A stretch of DNA of 64,000 nt from Candidula unifasciata (GCA_905116865.2 CAJHNH020001591.1:248001-312000), one strand, 5' to 3'. Counted from the first letter of the stretch, positions 24,461-36,500 are shown. Made by a program: numbers and translations. Notes: a model not told the origin generated them from the sequence alone.

Positions 24461-24839
24461 TAAATGTAAATAAACGGGAACGATAAGCCGACATCTTTTT
24501 TAGGGAACAATGGGGGGTGGGGGGGGGGGCCTCCAATTTTAGAATCTTAGTTTACATGCATAATAAAAATGTTCTGAATGGTAAATCGAGATAATGGATT
24601 GATGACATTAAAGAGCTTCGACATCGACACAGAATGACAATAGTCATTGCTGCCCATCAAGCAGTGGATCGCAAACTGTTTCTCCCCACAACGCTCAATA
24701 GCAGAAGTAGAAACTATGATGATGATGTTGTTAACTAGCCATAGAAATCAACAGAAGCCACGTCCGTACATGCGCAGTATTCGGGACGCACCCATTGAAG
24801 TCGAATTTCAACATCCATTAGTTAATAAGTGCTTTGGAT

Positions 24840-25155
24840 ATTTTCTCCAGGTAACGCCGGTGTGTTGGAAAACAAGCAGGCAGACAGACTGGCTGGTTGT
24901 GCACCACTCGGTGGCGAACTGATGGATGACAAGCTAGATGTTGTGCAGAGGCACAGATAGGTCATTACCGTTTGAGATGAATGGCGCTGCGGGGAGTTAC
25001 CGGGGGATCTAGCCGACGCTCAACACTCAAGGCGACACGGATGTTCGGTCAGACAGTAGCTGGTGCTACCGCAATCGGAACTTATCGCTTGCTACTAAAG
25101 ATGGGGGACGGGGCGTTTATGGGAGTGTTCCGAGTGCTGTCGATTATTAATTTTA
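24840..25155 (+). mobile_element. Family R LINE 3' fragment
   Basis: cagactggctggttgtgcac, then MALRGVTGGSSRRSTLKA and ending ccgagtgctgtcg; duplicate of 10430-10775. Confidence 0.55.
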
Positions 25156-25194
25156 CATTCAAAACTCGAATTTCTTTTTGCTGGTGACTAGGCC

Positions 25195-25870
25195 TTGATA
25201 GCGACAGACTGTAAAAATATTAACATGAAAATCAACACTGACAAGACAGAATTATTATCAATAAGAAGAAAGAAGCATAAACTAAATATAGCAGTAAACT
25301 GTAAAGGCATTAAATATCGAGGTACAACATTCATCGAACATGTCAAAGTAGATGAAGAAATTAATATATGATGCAGTAAAGCAAACAAATTACTGGGATA
25401 GCGGGGCGTTTCTCATCCACGCTTCCCTCCACCCAGCACAATAAAACTCTCATAGGAAGCATTTTCATCCCACTCTACTATCAGTATCAATTATGGTCAC
25501 TCACAACAAACCATTTACAAAATTGTTATTTGTAGTCGTATAAATGAGATGTCTGAGAAGGGTTGCAGGAGTGCCTAGAAGAGATACAATCCGAAATGAG
25601 GTCATAAATGTCGGCACGTAAACAGTTCTAATTACATGCAAAGACAGCAGATCACATGGTTCACTGACTTGGAGAGAATGTCTTGAGAGTTATCCCATAC
25701 AAGGCATACACCAAAAGAGGAGATGGCCGCAGAGCACAACGTAGACTCAGAAGAACATGGACAGATGACATCAGAGAAACTCTACAACAACACGATGTGT
25801 CTGTAGTCAAGGCGGTCAGAAAAGCTAGGAGCAAAACCTTATATGTCCCTCGACACCCAGAGCGATAAAA
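25195..25870 (+). mobile_element. LINE reverse-transcriptase C-terminal fragment
   Basis: Pieces of KINTDKTELLSIRRKKHKL, a frame with AYTKRGDGRRAQRRLRRTWT and DDIRETLQQHDVSVVKAVRK. Duplicate of 10800-11300, slightly better preserved. Confidence 0.6.
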
Positions 25871-25904
25871 GAGGAAGCTTAACAAAACAGCGACTTTCTC
25901 TTTC

Positions 25905-26159
25905 AAAACTGTCCTCGACGGTTTGCTAAGAAATCAGTAAAAGCCACGTTCCTACACGCGCAGTATCCGGCCGCACCTTAAAGTCGATTTAAACATCCGA
26001 TACAGACGATACGTATTCGTTTTCCGGTACACGCTGCTGTGAGGTTTATATCGAAATCAAGTACTTGGACTCATTTCTTAGATATCCATCTGTGAGAAAG
26101 CAAGTGCCTGCGGTTCTGAGTTGTGTTAGAATTTAGAAATAGAATACATTTAGCAGAAG
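25905..26159 (+). promoter_or_regulatory. Paralog 3 promoter region and non-coding exon 1
   Basis: Close match to 11300-11559. The invariant core is at 26008-26040, and the donor is cagaag|gtgagt with the intron from 26160. An in-frame TAG precedes the exon 2 ATG after splicing. Confidence 0.6.
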
Positions 26160-26904
26160 GTGAGTTCATTAATTGTAATTACATATTTTTAGCAGTGATA
26201 ATACGTGCCGAAATTATCCTTAAATCTCGGATGAAAATGAATTTTTAAACTACAAGAATTATCACTTTTCATGACTAAAATGGTACATTGCGGCTCTACC
26301 ACATCTTGTCTAGCGTTTATTGTGTTTATTATTGAATTTAAAAACCGGAACTGCTAAAGTTAATATTTAATACTTTAATTCTCTATATATGTATTGTTAT
26401 CCCATGGCTTTCCATTATTCACGGCCTTCTATATAAAGCCGGACCTGCTCTTATTAATTGAAACAACTAGATAAATTTTGAGGATATTTTTATAATTTTT
26501 GGCCGTCTCATCATAGGAAACAAGGGGGTGCATTTCTCTGTCGTTTAAGACTCAGCCACCGCTTTTTATGTCACAAAATTATAGTTTATTTTGTAGAAGT
26601 GTAAAATTATGTTTGATATTTTTTGTTTTGATTTTGCGAATATGCGTTCGTATATTATGTCTATAGAGTTTCAAGATACTTGAATCTTGAGATTGTTTTA
26701 TTTCAATTGCTCGATCACATTGTGCTCAGCGAAGTTTCTATTGATTACTTTTTGACGAAACTAGCAACTCGTGGGATAATTAAGGGTTGCTGATTTTCCT
26801 TTCACGAATAGCCAGTACATACGTTTTATTTTATTTTTTTAACGAACACCTTTGGAATTACAAATTTATTTTCAATGTTTTCATGTTTAAATACAATTTC
26901 TGCT

Positions 26905-27098
26905 TGTGGGTTCCGTCGCCTCGTTGATTGTATTACAGGGGAAGACGAGAATAGACCCACTATCTCTCCAGCAAGCATGTCGTAAGTAATTAATGGCTAC
27001 CTTAAAGTCGAAGTGTATTATGCACTGTATCTGCCTGAGAGACAAGGAACCAACAATCTGCATACAGTGGAGTAATCAAATCTGTAATACGGCTGTGC
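26905..27098 (+). mobile_element. SINE family A, truncated
   Basis: Paralogous to 12258-12553, interrupted on its right by the LINE insertion at 27121. Confidence 0.6.
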
Positions 27099-27362
27099 CA
27101 CTCGCCACTCTACCGTATATGTTGTTGTTGTTATCGATCCAGCGGCGCATGAGCTTTCGCCCTTTGGCCCAATGCCATGTAGTGGAATTTGCATGTTTTC
27201 ACAAGCTGTTCTTTTCCTCCGTACAAGGTGTTCCACTTGTCTGGTCTCGGAGGGAGTAGCCTTCTTCTAGTCTCGGTTCTAGTTTTGGGCACTCAAAGAG
27301 ATGATGGTCAACAGTTTCGTAGGGGTAGTTACATAGCTGGCACTCGCCACTCTACCGTATAT
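27099..27362 (-). mobile_element. 5'-truncated LINE insertion with a 22-bp target-site duplication
   Basis: Identical 22-bp repeats, starting cactcgcc and ending ccgtatat, flank the insert (27099-27120 and 27341-27362). The minus strand of the 220-bp insert reads YPYETVDHHLFECPKLEPRL, then KTCKFHYMALGQRAKAHAPL after a frameshift, and ends in an (AAC)n tail next to the left repeat. This is the signature of target-primed reverse transcription. Confidence 0.8.
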
Positions 27363-27649
27363 CTTTTACAATATAGATTTTTAAAAAATTACCTTTCAGG
27401 CAGGTACATGTGGGCTGCATAATTTTGAACTTTAAAAATGCAACTAAATGTGGGTTTTTTCTTCTTCAATTCCAATTATATTTCTCAATGTTTGCTGTCG
27501 ATTTTTACATTTAGGAATATAAGCATCATAAGATCGTTGGATGGTATATTGTGGTTTAAGTCATTTCAAACACTTAGATATTTCAGCCCCAGATTGTCAC
27601 TTACAATGTTCATGTGGTAGTTTCTGTCACTAAATGTTGAAATAAGAAG

Positions 27650-27710
27650 CGTCATCACAGCACGCGGGACACTCCCATAAGCACTTCGTCCCCATCTTCA
27701 GCAGCATGCA
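27650..27710 (-). mobile_element. Family R LINE extreme 3' end
   Basis: gcgtcatcacagcacgcggg followed by ataagcacttcgtccccatc; same 3' end as 8390. Confidence 0.55.
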
Positions 27711-27719
27711 AGGAGGTCA

Positions 27720-29330
27720 AGCCCAATTTATTTATTGTAGAAGTATTCTAATATTAATATTATTCATCAATAATCCATGGTCAGTCTAATGTGTATTATT
27801 AGCAGCTGAATCAATATGGTCTTTTTTATTGTGTTACATTTGTGAAATCTATTTTTTTTTTTTAAATTGTTACCCCTTTTTTCTCTGATGCTAAGCCCTA
27901 TAACTGAAAGAGTTAAGCAACATTATGAACCCAAGAGAAAATAGCTCTAGTTATTGACAAATCATCGAATAAGAGCAAGAGAAATAACCTTGATGATTAA
28001 TGTTCGTGTAGTTATTTCCGGACTTTTAGCCCCAGAAAATTATCCCTAGATGTGTTACAAAATGCAACAGCGAGGGGAATCTTCAACTCTCTAATAATTC
28101 ATCACAAGTACCCAGGAATGTCCGAGTAGTAATTGAAGGAATGGTTATTGTTTGTGACTTGTGACGATGTTGCAGATTTTTAACGTAAAAGAGAATTTTC
28201 TCAAATAAACCTCAAACTGTCTAGATCATCTCCCCTTGTATAAGCAGTTTCTGATGCCGATTCCTCTTGAGAAAAAAATTAAAAGGTCGACCACTTTCAG
28301 ACTACTGCTAGCTAGCCGAGGCTGCTAACAGTCTCCACCTATATTTGTAGTCTGGGTTATTTGCGTCACTTTCGTGACTAAAAATTTTTTTTTTTTTTTT
28401 TTTTTGCGCCGTTTCTGGGCTTGATGCTTCCTTTCCAGTTATGCTGCTCGTCCTCCACCCCGTTGTTAGCCGCGCGTTTCTTTCCTTTTCTTACTTAGTG
28501 TTTTCTCTTGGTTTCCTCTCCCTCTGATTTGGTCAGGCGTATTTCGTAGAAGAGTGAGCTTTTATACATAGCGTTTTATGGACCACCATTAATAGTTTTT
28601 AGAAATTTTGAGTATTTTACTTTGCCAAAAAGTGCTGAAAACAGGTTTTTTTTAAAATTTTGGATAGTTCCGAAATGTGAAAATATTCCGCGTGTGACCA
28701 TAATGGTCGTATAGTTGTCTTCCTGTTAACATAAAGCAACGCGCTGTAAATATACTGCACAAATACACGTACCCGCAGACGCTTGTATATATAACACGTA
28801 CAATACAGTTTACACACAAATTTTGTATACAGACTATTTACAGACAAATAAACTTTCCACAAAAAAAATTTGTCTTCCTGCAATAAGAACAGGTTAGTCA
28901 TGTCGTGGATATGTGTGTGAAATGTTAGGTGAAGCCTCAAAGTGGTTCTATTCCTCATTATGTGCAGTTCTGCACCGCTGTTTATCGCGATGGTAGGACA
29001 CCTTTTTCAACCAAACAAAATACATGACTTCATAGCTGGTAATAGGAATTCATTCAGCTGTACATTTTAAAAAAAAGTGGAAGCTCACTTGAGTAGATGA
29101 GTGTTCATCCGATGTTATATCAAATGTGTGGCTGTAATACTTACCCTGTCGTGAGTACCTGTACTGTTTTGGCCTTGAAAAAGAAGCCCTGGTTATAGCA
29201 CACTAAGATAATCTAACCAGGATGGCTAATTCGGGCAACAAATGCCTTAAGAATTTTTGTGTGTCCGCCAAGAGGTACAAATATTTTAGCCTAGCTGTAA
29301 GTGGACATACATCTTTTCCTCTTCTCTTAT
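27720..29330 (+). other. Remainder of paralog 3 intron 1
   Basis: AT-rich, with a long T run at 28388-28404. No gene or recognised element seen. Confidence 0.5.
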
Positions 29331-29338
29331 TAATTCAG

Positions 29339-29723
29339 ACTCAGCATGGCATCAACTCCGGATGACTCGGTCAGCATTTCACTACCTCCGGATGACTTGT
29401 CCAGCAATTCAATAGCTCCGGATGACCTGGCCAGCAATTCAGTAGCTCCGGATGACCCGGCAAGCATTTCACTAGCTCCGGATGACTCGGCCAGTATTTC
29501 ACTAGCTCCGGGTGACTCGGCCAGTATTTCACTAGCTCCTTATGACTCGGCCAGTATTTCACTAGCTCTGGATGACTCGGCCAGTATTTCACTAGCTCTG
29601 GATGACTCAGCCAGTATTTCACTAGCTCCTTATGACTCGGCCAGCATTTCACCAACTCCTGATGATGCAGCCATTTGCGATTGCTCTTGTAGCACCTGTA
29701 TGAAGGTAAGAAAAGATGACAAA
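29339..29723 (+). CDS. Paralog 3 exon 2 with start codon and eleven acidic repeats
   Basis: Acceptor taattcag, then actcagcATGG; donor AAA|gtaggt. The 30-bp unit diverges from that of paralogs 2 and 4 mainly after the first repeat, which is still MASTPDDSVS. The array has therefore been re-homogenised within this copy. Confidence 0.75.
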
Positions 29724-32700
29724 GTAGGTCATACCACTTTCTCCTTATAATGATTACATTTGTAAACCAAGAATTAAATAGGGTCTACCATAGACTATTG
29801 TTTTCTATAGTCACTTTGTGCCAAAACGTCAGTGGCTGAAGAGGCGTCTGGTTTGATCCTCGTGTGCTGTGTAGATGATTGTAAAGTATTCACAACCTAA
29901 GTTCAATTTATCAGTCGCATTTCCACTGTAAAGATTTTAAATCACCGTTACAATAGTGGCCATATTTTAATACATTATAAAAATCACATAAACGACACAG
30001 GGACGTGCCATGGGGTAAAAAAAAAGCCTGGGTCGTCTCCTTTTGACTGATGGGATCCCTTTGTCTGATTGACTGATGGGATCCCTTTGTCTGATTGACT
30101 GATGGGATCCCTCTGTCTGATTGACTGATGGGATCCCTTTGTCTGATTGGCTGATGGGATCCCTCTGTCTGATTGACTGATGGGATCCCTTTGTCTGATT
30201 GACTGATGGGATCCCTTTGTCTGATTGACTGATGGGATCCCTCTGTCTGATTGACTGATGGGATCCCTTTGTCTGATTGGCTGATGGGATCCCTCTGTCT
30301 GATTGACTGATGGGATCCCTTTGTCTGATTGACTGATGGGATCCCTCTGTCTGATTGACTGATGGGATCCCTTTGTCTGATTGGCTGATGGGATCCCTCT
30401 GTCTGATTGGCTGATGGGATCCCTCTGTCTGATTGACTGATGGGATCCCTCTGTCTGATTGACTGATGGGATCCCTCTGTCTGATTGGCTGATGGGATCC
30501 CTCTGTCTGATTGGCTGATGGGATCCCTCTGTCTGATTGACTGATGGGATCCCTCTGTCTGATTGGCTGATGGGATCCCTCTGTCTGATTGGCTGATGGG
30601 ATCCCTCTGTCTGATTGGCTGATGGGATCCCTCTGTCTGATTGGCTGATGAGACCCGTCTGTCTAATTGAGATTCATTTGCGATCGTTGTAACATGTTCT
30701 AGAAATCTAATATAAGCGGTAGCTGCTGTAGTATATCCGCTGGACTCAGCCTGTGGATTCAAAAGCCGTGTGTTCAAATCCAAATAGAGTTGGCCTTTTG
30801 AAAAATAAATTTGGCTCCCAGGTCGACCCAGTCTTGGGTACCAGTTAAAAACCTGTGAAGTAAAGGCGGCTAGCGTGAGGTTGACCGCATCAGCAATCGA
30901 GTGCTGATCGGTCTATAAAATATAGGTCTAACAATATAGTAAACTTAAATGTTTGGAAAGGGGCCATTTACTTAATTAGTCTAACTACCCAACTGCAAAC
31001 CCACTTTAAGATATTCTATTACATTAATCAACGAATTTTCGAAGTTATTTGAATAAGAATTTGTGATTGTTTTCTAAGGCTAGTTTAGGATTTGATGAAA
31101 TTCACCAACTGGCTCTGAGTTTTGATTTTAATGATAAATTTTCATTACAGTAATAAACAAAATGTCTGCCTGTTTAATTACTTGAGGTGACCAGGCAGTC
31201 TTTCTACTATAGCATTGTAAAAATTGTGATCACATACTTAGTTGATACTTCTAAACAAAAAGTGATTGGAAAAAAAATATATTTAAAGTTCACGTAGAAT
31301 GTTTTTAGAAAAGGCACAGTTGTAACCAGTTCAGTCACTGTTCAACCCATGAGACAAGCAAAGAATAGTAAATGTTAATCAATATTGTATAAGAAACAAG
31401 GAGAGTTGGTGGGAGACTAATTAAGTCTCTCCATGGGAATCAGCAAGATTAAACCAAACAATGGGAGACTAATTAAGTCTCTCCATGAGAATCAGCAAGA
31501 TTAGATCAAACAGTAGGAGACCAGCTGTCTCTCAATAGGAATCAGCAAGATTAGACCAAACAGTGGGAGACTGGCTAAGTCTTTGTATAGGAATCAGCAA
31601 GATTAGACCAAACAGTGGGAGACTGGCTAAGTCTCTCCACATAGGAATCAGCAAGATTAGACCAAACAGTGGGAGACTGGCTAAGTCTCTTCATACGAAT
31701 CAGCAAGATTAGACCAAACATCCCTGTGTGGGAAACATGACTAAATTTTAGAATTGAAAAAAAAAAAAAACAACCAAGACCTCCTAAAGGAAATAAGTTC
31801 GACTTCTGTCCTTCTGTTACTGACGCTGAGGTCTGTTCTGTTACTTTCTCCAATTAATTTATATGCCAGTTCACATAGTTCCTATACGTTGTGACTGTTT
31901 ATTATAAATTAAACGGCAATAGTGTAACAATTATATAATGAACATTCAAGCGAAGTCTTTTTTTAAAGGTTAAGAATTGAGACATACAGACTCATCTAAC
32001 ACCCCGCCTTTAAGTTTTTAATAATTGACATGCTGTCTCATTTCCACAGCTAGATGACAGGGTTGATGAAGCCCTAATGGCCTATATATTATGGCGCGTC
32101 GAGAGAAATAAAAAACTCTACCTATTTGCATACTATAACACTTATCGTGCGTATATTGTTAATGTTTGCCCAAGATCAGCGGGCAACATGGATATGTGGT
32201 TGGTAGTAGGCTGGCTGAGAGCCGCTATGGATCCGGAAGGTATGGGTTCATGTCCTGACAAAACAATTGACCTCGGCTCCCAGGTCAGCCCAGCCTTGAA
32301 AGGGTATCAGGACATCATCACCAACCGATTACAGTCTGGTCTATAAACTATGGATCTAATCCTCAATGCCAATTACGCCTGAATGTGGGGAAGAGGTTTC
32401 ACTGGGAACAATCTACAAAATTAAGCACTATTTCACTGGCATTAATACTCAAAGATTATGCACTAGTTTGCCGAGATTAATACTGAAGATTATTCACTTG
32501 TTTGCTAAGATTAATACCAGAATTACGCACTCTTTTTTCATTGGGATTAACATCCAAACTGCTGTGTTCTTTCATTGGGATTAACATCCAAACTGCTGTG
32601 TTCTTTCACTGGGATTAACATCCAAACTGCTGTGTTCTTTCACTGGAATTAACATCCAAACTGCTGTGTTCTTTCACTGGAATTAACATCCAAACTGCTG

Positions 32701-35597
32701 TGCTCTTTTACTGGGATTAACATCCATATTTCTGTGTTCTTTCACTGGGATTAACATCCAAACTGCTGTGTTCTTTCACTGGGATTAACATCCAAACTGT
32801 TGTGTTCTTTTACTGGGATTAACATCCAACCTGCTGTGTTCTTTCACTGGGATTAACATCCAAACTGCTGTGTTCTTTCACTGGAATTAACATCCAAACT
32901 GCTGTGCTCTTTTACTGGGATTAACATCCATATTTCTGTGTTCTTTCACTGGGATTAACATCCAAACTGTTGTGTTCTTTCACTGGGATTAACATCCAAA
33001 CTGTTGTGTTCTTTTACTGGGATTAATATCCATATTTCTGTGTTCTTTCACTGGGATTAACATCCAAACTGTTGTGTTCTTTCACTGGGATTAACATCCA
33101 AACTGTTGTGTTCTTTCACTGGGATTAACATCCAACCTGCTGTGTTCTTTTACTGGGATTAACATCCAAACTGTTGTGTTCTTTCACTGGGATTAACATC
33201 CAAACTGCTGTGCTCTTTTACTGGGATTAACATCCAAACTGCTGTGTTTTTTTTTACTGGGATTAACATCCAAACTGCTGTGCTCTTTTACTGGGATTAA
33301 CATCCAAACTGCTGTGTTTTTTTTTACTGGGATTAACATCCAAACTGCTGTGTTTTTTTTTACTGGGATTAACATCCAAACTGCTGTGTTTTTTTTACTG
33401 GGATTAACATCCAAACTGCTGTGTACTTTCACTAGAATTAACATACAAACTGCTGTGTTCTTTCACTGGGATTAACATACAAACTGCTGTGTTCTTTCAC
33501 TAGAATTAACATACAAACTGCTGTGTTCTTTCACTAGAATTAACATACAAACTGCTGTGTTCTTTCACTGGGATTAACATCCAAACTGTTGTGTTCTTTC
33601 ACTAGAATTAACATACAAACTGCTGTGTTCTTTCACTGGGATTAACATACAAACTGCTGTGTTCTTTCACTGGGATTAACATCCAAACTGCTGTGTACTT
33701 TCACTAGAATTAACATACAAACTGCTGTGTTCTTTCACTGGGATTAACATACAAACTGCTGTGTTCTTTCACTAGAATTAACATACAAACTGCTGTGTTC
33801 TTTCACTAGAATTAACATACAAACTGCTGTGTTCTTTCACTGGGATTAACATACAAACTGCTGTGTTCTTTCACTAGAATTAACATACAAACTGCTGTGT
33901 ACTTTCACTAGAATTAACATACAAACTGCTGTGTACTTTCACTGGGATTAACATACAAACTGCTGTGTACTTTCACTAGAATTAACATCCAAACTGCTGT
34001 GTACTTTCACTAGAATTAACATCCAAACTGTTGTGTTCTTTCACTGGGATTAACATACAAACTGCTGTGTACTTTCACTAGAATTAACATCCAAACTGCT
34101 GTGTTCTTTCACTAGAATTAACATACAAACTGTTGTGTTCTTTCACTGGGATTAACATACAAACTGCTGTGTACTTTCACTAGAATTAACATCCAAACTG
34201 CTGTGTACTTTCACTAGAATTAACATCCAAACTGCTGTGTTCTTTCACTAGAATTAACATACAAACTGTTGTGTTCTTTCACTAGAATTAACATCCAAAC
34301 TGCTGTGTACTTTCACTAGAATTAACATCCAAACTGTTGTGTTCTTTCACTGGGATTAACATCCAAACTGCTGTGTTCTTTCACTGGGATTAACATCCAA
34401 ACTGTTGTGTTCTTTCACTGGGATTAACATCCAAACTGCTGTGTTCTTTCACTGGGATTAACATCCAAACTGTTGTGTTCTTTCACTGGGATTAACATCC
34501 AAACTGCTGTGTTCTTTCACTGGGATTAACATCCAAACTGCTGTGTTCTTTCACTGGTATTATTACACAAAACAATGGATTTATTGCTGTACTGTATTGT
34601 ATAATTCTCACACTTTCTGTTTGTTACAGGTCGCATAAGACAGACATTAAGAAGGAAATTGGAAGATGATATTTCGAATTGGTAAGCAGACTTTTGAAAA
34701 ATAGAAATGTACCCTTTCTCATATCTTCTAACATATAACTGACAGTAAAAATTTGTCACGTCTCATATCTTCCAACACATAATTCTCAACATCCCCGTGT
34801 GGGTTCCGGGGCCCCATTGTGGGGAAAACAAGAATAGACCCACTGCCTCCCCAAAAGCATGTCGTAAGAGTCGACTAGTTGGGGAGTTTCCTTTGAAGTC
34901 GGAGTGCATCTGCCGGAGAGGCAAGGAACCAGCAAGTGAGAGCAAACAATACAATCTGTTTTCAACTCACAGATAATGCTACGGAACAAGTTGAATTGAT
35001 GAGTTTACAGCTGGTGAATGCGAAGAAGAAGAAGAATTCTCAACAATAATGTGTCACGTCTCATATATGGCTAGCGGTGCCCCCCCCCCCCCCCCCCAAC
35101 ACTTACACCAGAAGACAGTCTCAATCACCAAGCACCAAAGAAAAACATCTCGTACAAAGCAACCTCCCCAGGTACCAATCTTGGTCACTCCCAACAAATC
35201 AGAAAAGGAAACTATGAGCCGTGGAAACTAGTGACTAGAAGAGATGGACTTCTGAGGTGACAAACTGCAACCTGGTATGTGGTATATGCGTGTAATATGA
35301 GCAAACCAGTAATTACAAGTGATTGTTTTCCCTCTATAATTTGAAGCATCTCATAAGTGTTTAATGCTTTACATTTCTACCTGTGAATAACTGAGCATGG
35401 TCAGTGATCATTACCTTGCTTTACAATATAAGTTTGGAACTTAAATACCGTTCTTCTCCATGACATTTGTGCGCTGAGGTGAACGTGTACAAGTGAAAGG
35501 TGCCCTTAGGCAAAAGTACAACCTTGACTGCCTCTACAGGATTGTCTATTTTCGTTACAGGGACCTAATGCCAGGAAGACCTCATGGATCCGCCTAG
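29346..35597 (+). CDS. Paralog 3 of the tandem gene family (complete, about 187 aa, short exon 3)
   Basis: Coding exons are 29346-29723, 32050-32146, 34630-34681 and 35561-35597 (TAG 35595-35597). Exon 2 encodes eleven acidic repeats of about ten residues, most of the form ISLAPDDSAS, then a Cys-containing CDCSCSTC and VRKDDK. Exon 3 keeps LMAYILWRVERNKKL but then changes to YLFAYYNTY and lacks about 27 residues present in the other copies. Its donor GTGCGTATATTGTT still aligns with that of paralog 4 and keeps phase 1. Exon 4 gives RIRQTLRRKLEDDISN and exon 5 ends RPHGSA. If the weak donor is used the protein is intact; otherwise this copy is a pseudogene. AATAAA is at 35940. Confidence 0.68.
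30040..30670. repeat. 26-bp minisatellite in paralog 3 intron 2
   Basis: Unit ctgattgactgatgggatcc plus ctctgt, about 24 copies with gact/ggct and cttt/ctct variants. The 290-residue open frame on the minus strand is a by-product of a stop-free unit. Confidence 0.93.
30727..30935 (+). mobile_element. tRNA-derived SINE, family B
   Basis: tRNA-like head (tatatccgctggactcagcc) with B box gttcaaatcc. Body cccaggtcgacccagtcttg, then gcggctagcgtgaggttgac and gatcggtctataaaatatag. Confidence 0.75.
31390..31725. repeat. About 55-bp tandem repeat in paralog 3 intron 2
   Basis: Six units with gggagactggctaagtctct, then aatcagcaagattagaccaa. The first two carry taattaagtctctcc instead. Paralog 2 shows a single degenerate relative near 16025-16075. 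Confidence 0.85.
32050..32146 (+). CDS. Paralog 3 exon 3 (shortened)
   Basis: Acceptor tttccacag. 97 nt leaves one extra base, so phase 1 is kept. The donor region gtgcgtatattgtt aligns with gtaagtatattgtt of paralog 4 in 12 of 14 positions. Read through unspliced, the frame continues into a SINE to TAA at 32344. Confidence 0.6.
32170..32375 (+). mobile_element. tRNA-derived SINE, family B
   Basis: Head gtaggctggctgagagccgc, body ctcggctcccaggtcagccc, end cagtctggtctataaactat. It lies directly after the exon 3 donor of paralog 3 and fills the start of intron 3. Confidence 0.7.
32390..34555. repeat. 34-bp minisatellite in paralog 3 intron 3
   Basis: About 60 units of ctgggattaacatccaaact plus gctgtgttctttca. 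Left and right thirds are mostly the gggatt/catcc type; the middle (about 33430-34330) is rich in the agaatt/catac type; units with T8-T9 runs cluster at 33240-33400. The array stops about 75 nt before exon 4. A degenerate left edge (32390-32540) resembles the single-copy sequence at 55440-55520 in paralog 4. Confidence 0.95.
34630..34681 (+). CDS. Paralog 3 exon 4
   Basis: 52 nt (one codon shorter than the others), phase 1 to 2, acceptor tttgttacag and donor gtaagcag. Encodes RIRQTLRRKLEDDISN. Confidence 0.75.
34793..35036 (+). mobile_element. SINE family A carrying a 69-bp foreign stretch
   Basis: From cccgtgtgggttccggggcc to agctggtgaatgcgaagaag. Its normal middle is replaced at 34935-35003 by sequence identical to 37224-37292. 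Confidence 0.75.
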
Positions 35598-35945
35598 AGA
35601 TGTTTGTGAAGTAGACATAGCCTGGAAGACCTAGCGGATCCGCCTAGAATGTTTGTGAAGTAGGTATGGCCTGGAAGACCTAGAGGATCCGCCTAGAGAT
35701 GTTTGTGAAGTAGACATAGCCTGGAAGACCTAGAGGATCCGCCTAGAATGTTTGTGAAGTAGGTATGGCCTGGAAGACCTAGAGGATCCGCCTAGAGATG
35801 TTTGTGAAGTAGACTTGGCTCAACCAAGGAACAAGAACACCAGCTTTACATCCATCGACTCCGTCAGTTTAGAATGATTCCAGAATCTACGACTAAAGTA
35901 AAATGTGGAGTGATAATCTCACACATCAAGTTCTGTTACAATAAA
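35561..35945 (+). CDS. Paralog 3 exon 5: coding end, repeated 3' UTR and AATAAA
   Basis: Coding to TAG 35595-35597 (DLMPGRPHGSA). Five copies of a roughly 50-bp unit (cctggaagacctagaggatc, then gatgtttgtgaagtagacat) follow to about 35820, starting inside the coding end. AATAAA at 35940-35945. Confidence 0.72.
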
Positions 35946-36500
35946 TTTTCTAGTTTTAAATTTACAGTTTTGTTAGTTTAATTTTACACATAAGTTTTAT
36001 ATATTTGTAGACAGCGTTCATTTATTAAATATACATCTAATGGTGAGAGCCACCAAAGTGTGGTGACTAGATGCTCCCTCCCATCTTGAAGGTTCTGAAT
36101 CTGAACCAACAATACATGAATTCTGAAGAAGATGAATTGACCTTGGTTCCTGGGTTAGCCTATCTATAACGGGAAATGGTATGAAAAGTGATAGCAGCGT
36201 TCATAATATTGACCACGTTACCCACAGAGTGATAGAAATATAAATCTAGAAGTAAACAAACTACTAGGGTATTAATGACTGACAGCCACAGAACCTTCTC
36301 CTTCAACCAGCCTTCCTGGGTTTTGCTGTTTGTCTGAGATTTTTCTTCATTACTTTATTTTCACAATTAATTTCTTTGGCTACATATTGAAGTTTTCTTT
36401 ATAACGGCAGTTTCCCACATCTGATAATTTCTCTTGTACTGAACATTCGTTTTTGTTTTTTTCCAACTTGTGTAGACATGACATTTGTTCCCCGCCCCCT
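35940..36500 (+). repeat. 3' flank shared by paralogs 3 and 4
   Basis: Blocks such as ctgacagccacagaaccttc and ctgtttgtctgagatttttc have close counterparts at 60520-60600, so the duplicated unit extended past the genes. A SINE B piece (36140-36270) is inserted only here. Confidence 0.6.
36140..36270 (+). mobile_element. SINE family B, decayed
   Basis: gaccttggttcctgggttag, then gcagcgttcataatattgac and agtgatagaaatataaatct follow the family B body in order. Confidence 0.45.

Larger units (their letters stand above)
24590..27098 (+). repeat. Segmental duplication unit, copy upstream of paralog 3
   Basis: Counterpart of 10180-12560, with the same order of LINE fragments, exon 1 and SINE. The offset is about 14.6 kb at exon 1, matching the spacing between paralogs 2 and 3. 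Confidence 0.75.

Noticed and set aside
29911..30783. 290-residue minus-strand ORF with RDPISQSD repeats
   Set aside because: By-product of the 26-bp intronic satellite, antisense to the gene.
32077..32346. 89-residue ORF starting in paralog 3 exon 3
   Set aside because: It runs through the exon donor into a SINE; the spliced model keeps phase with exon 4.
33193..33444. Minus-strand ORF with SSLDVNPSK repeats
   Set aside because: Translation of the 34-bp satellite.
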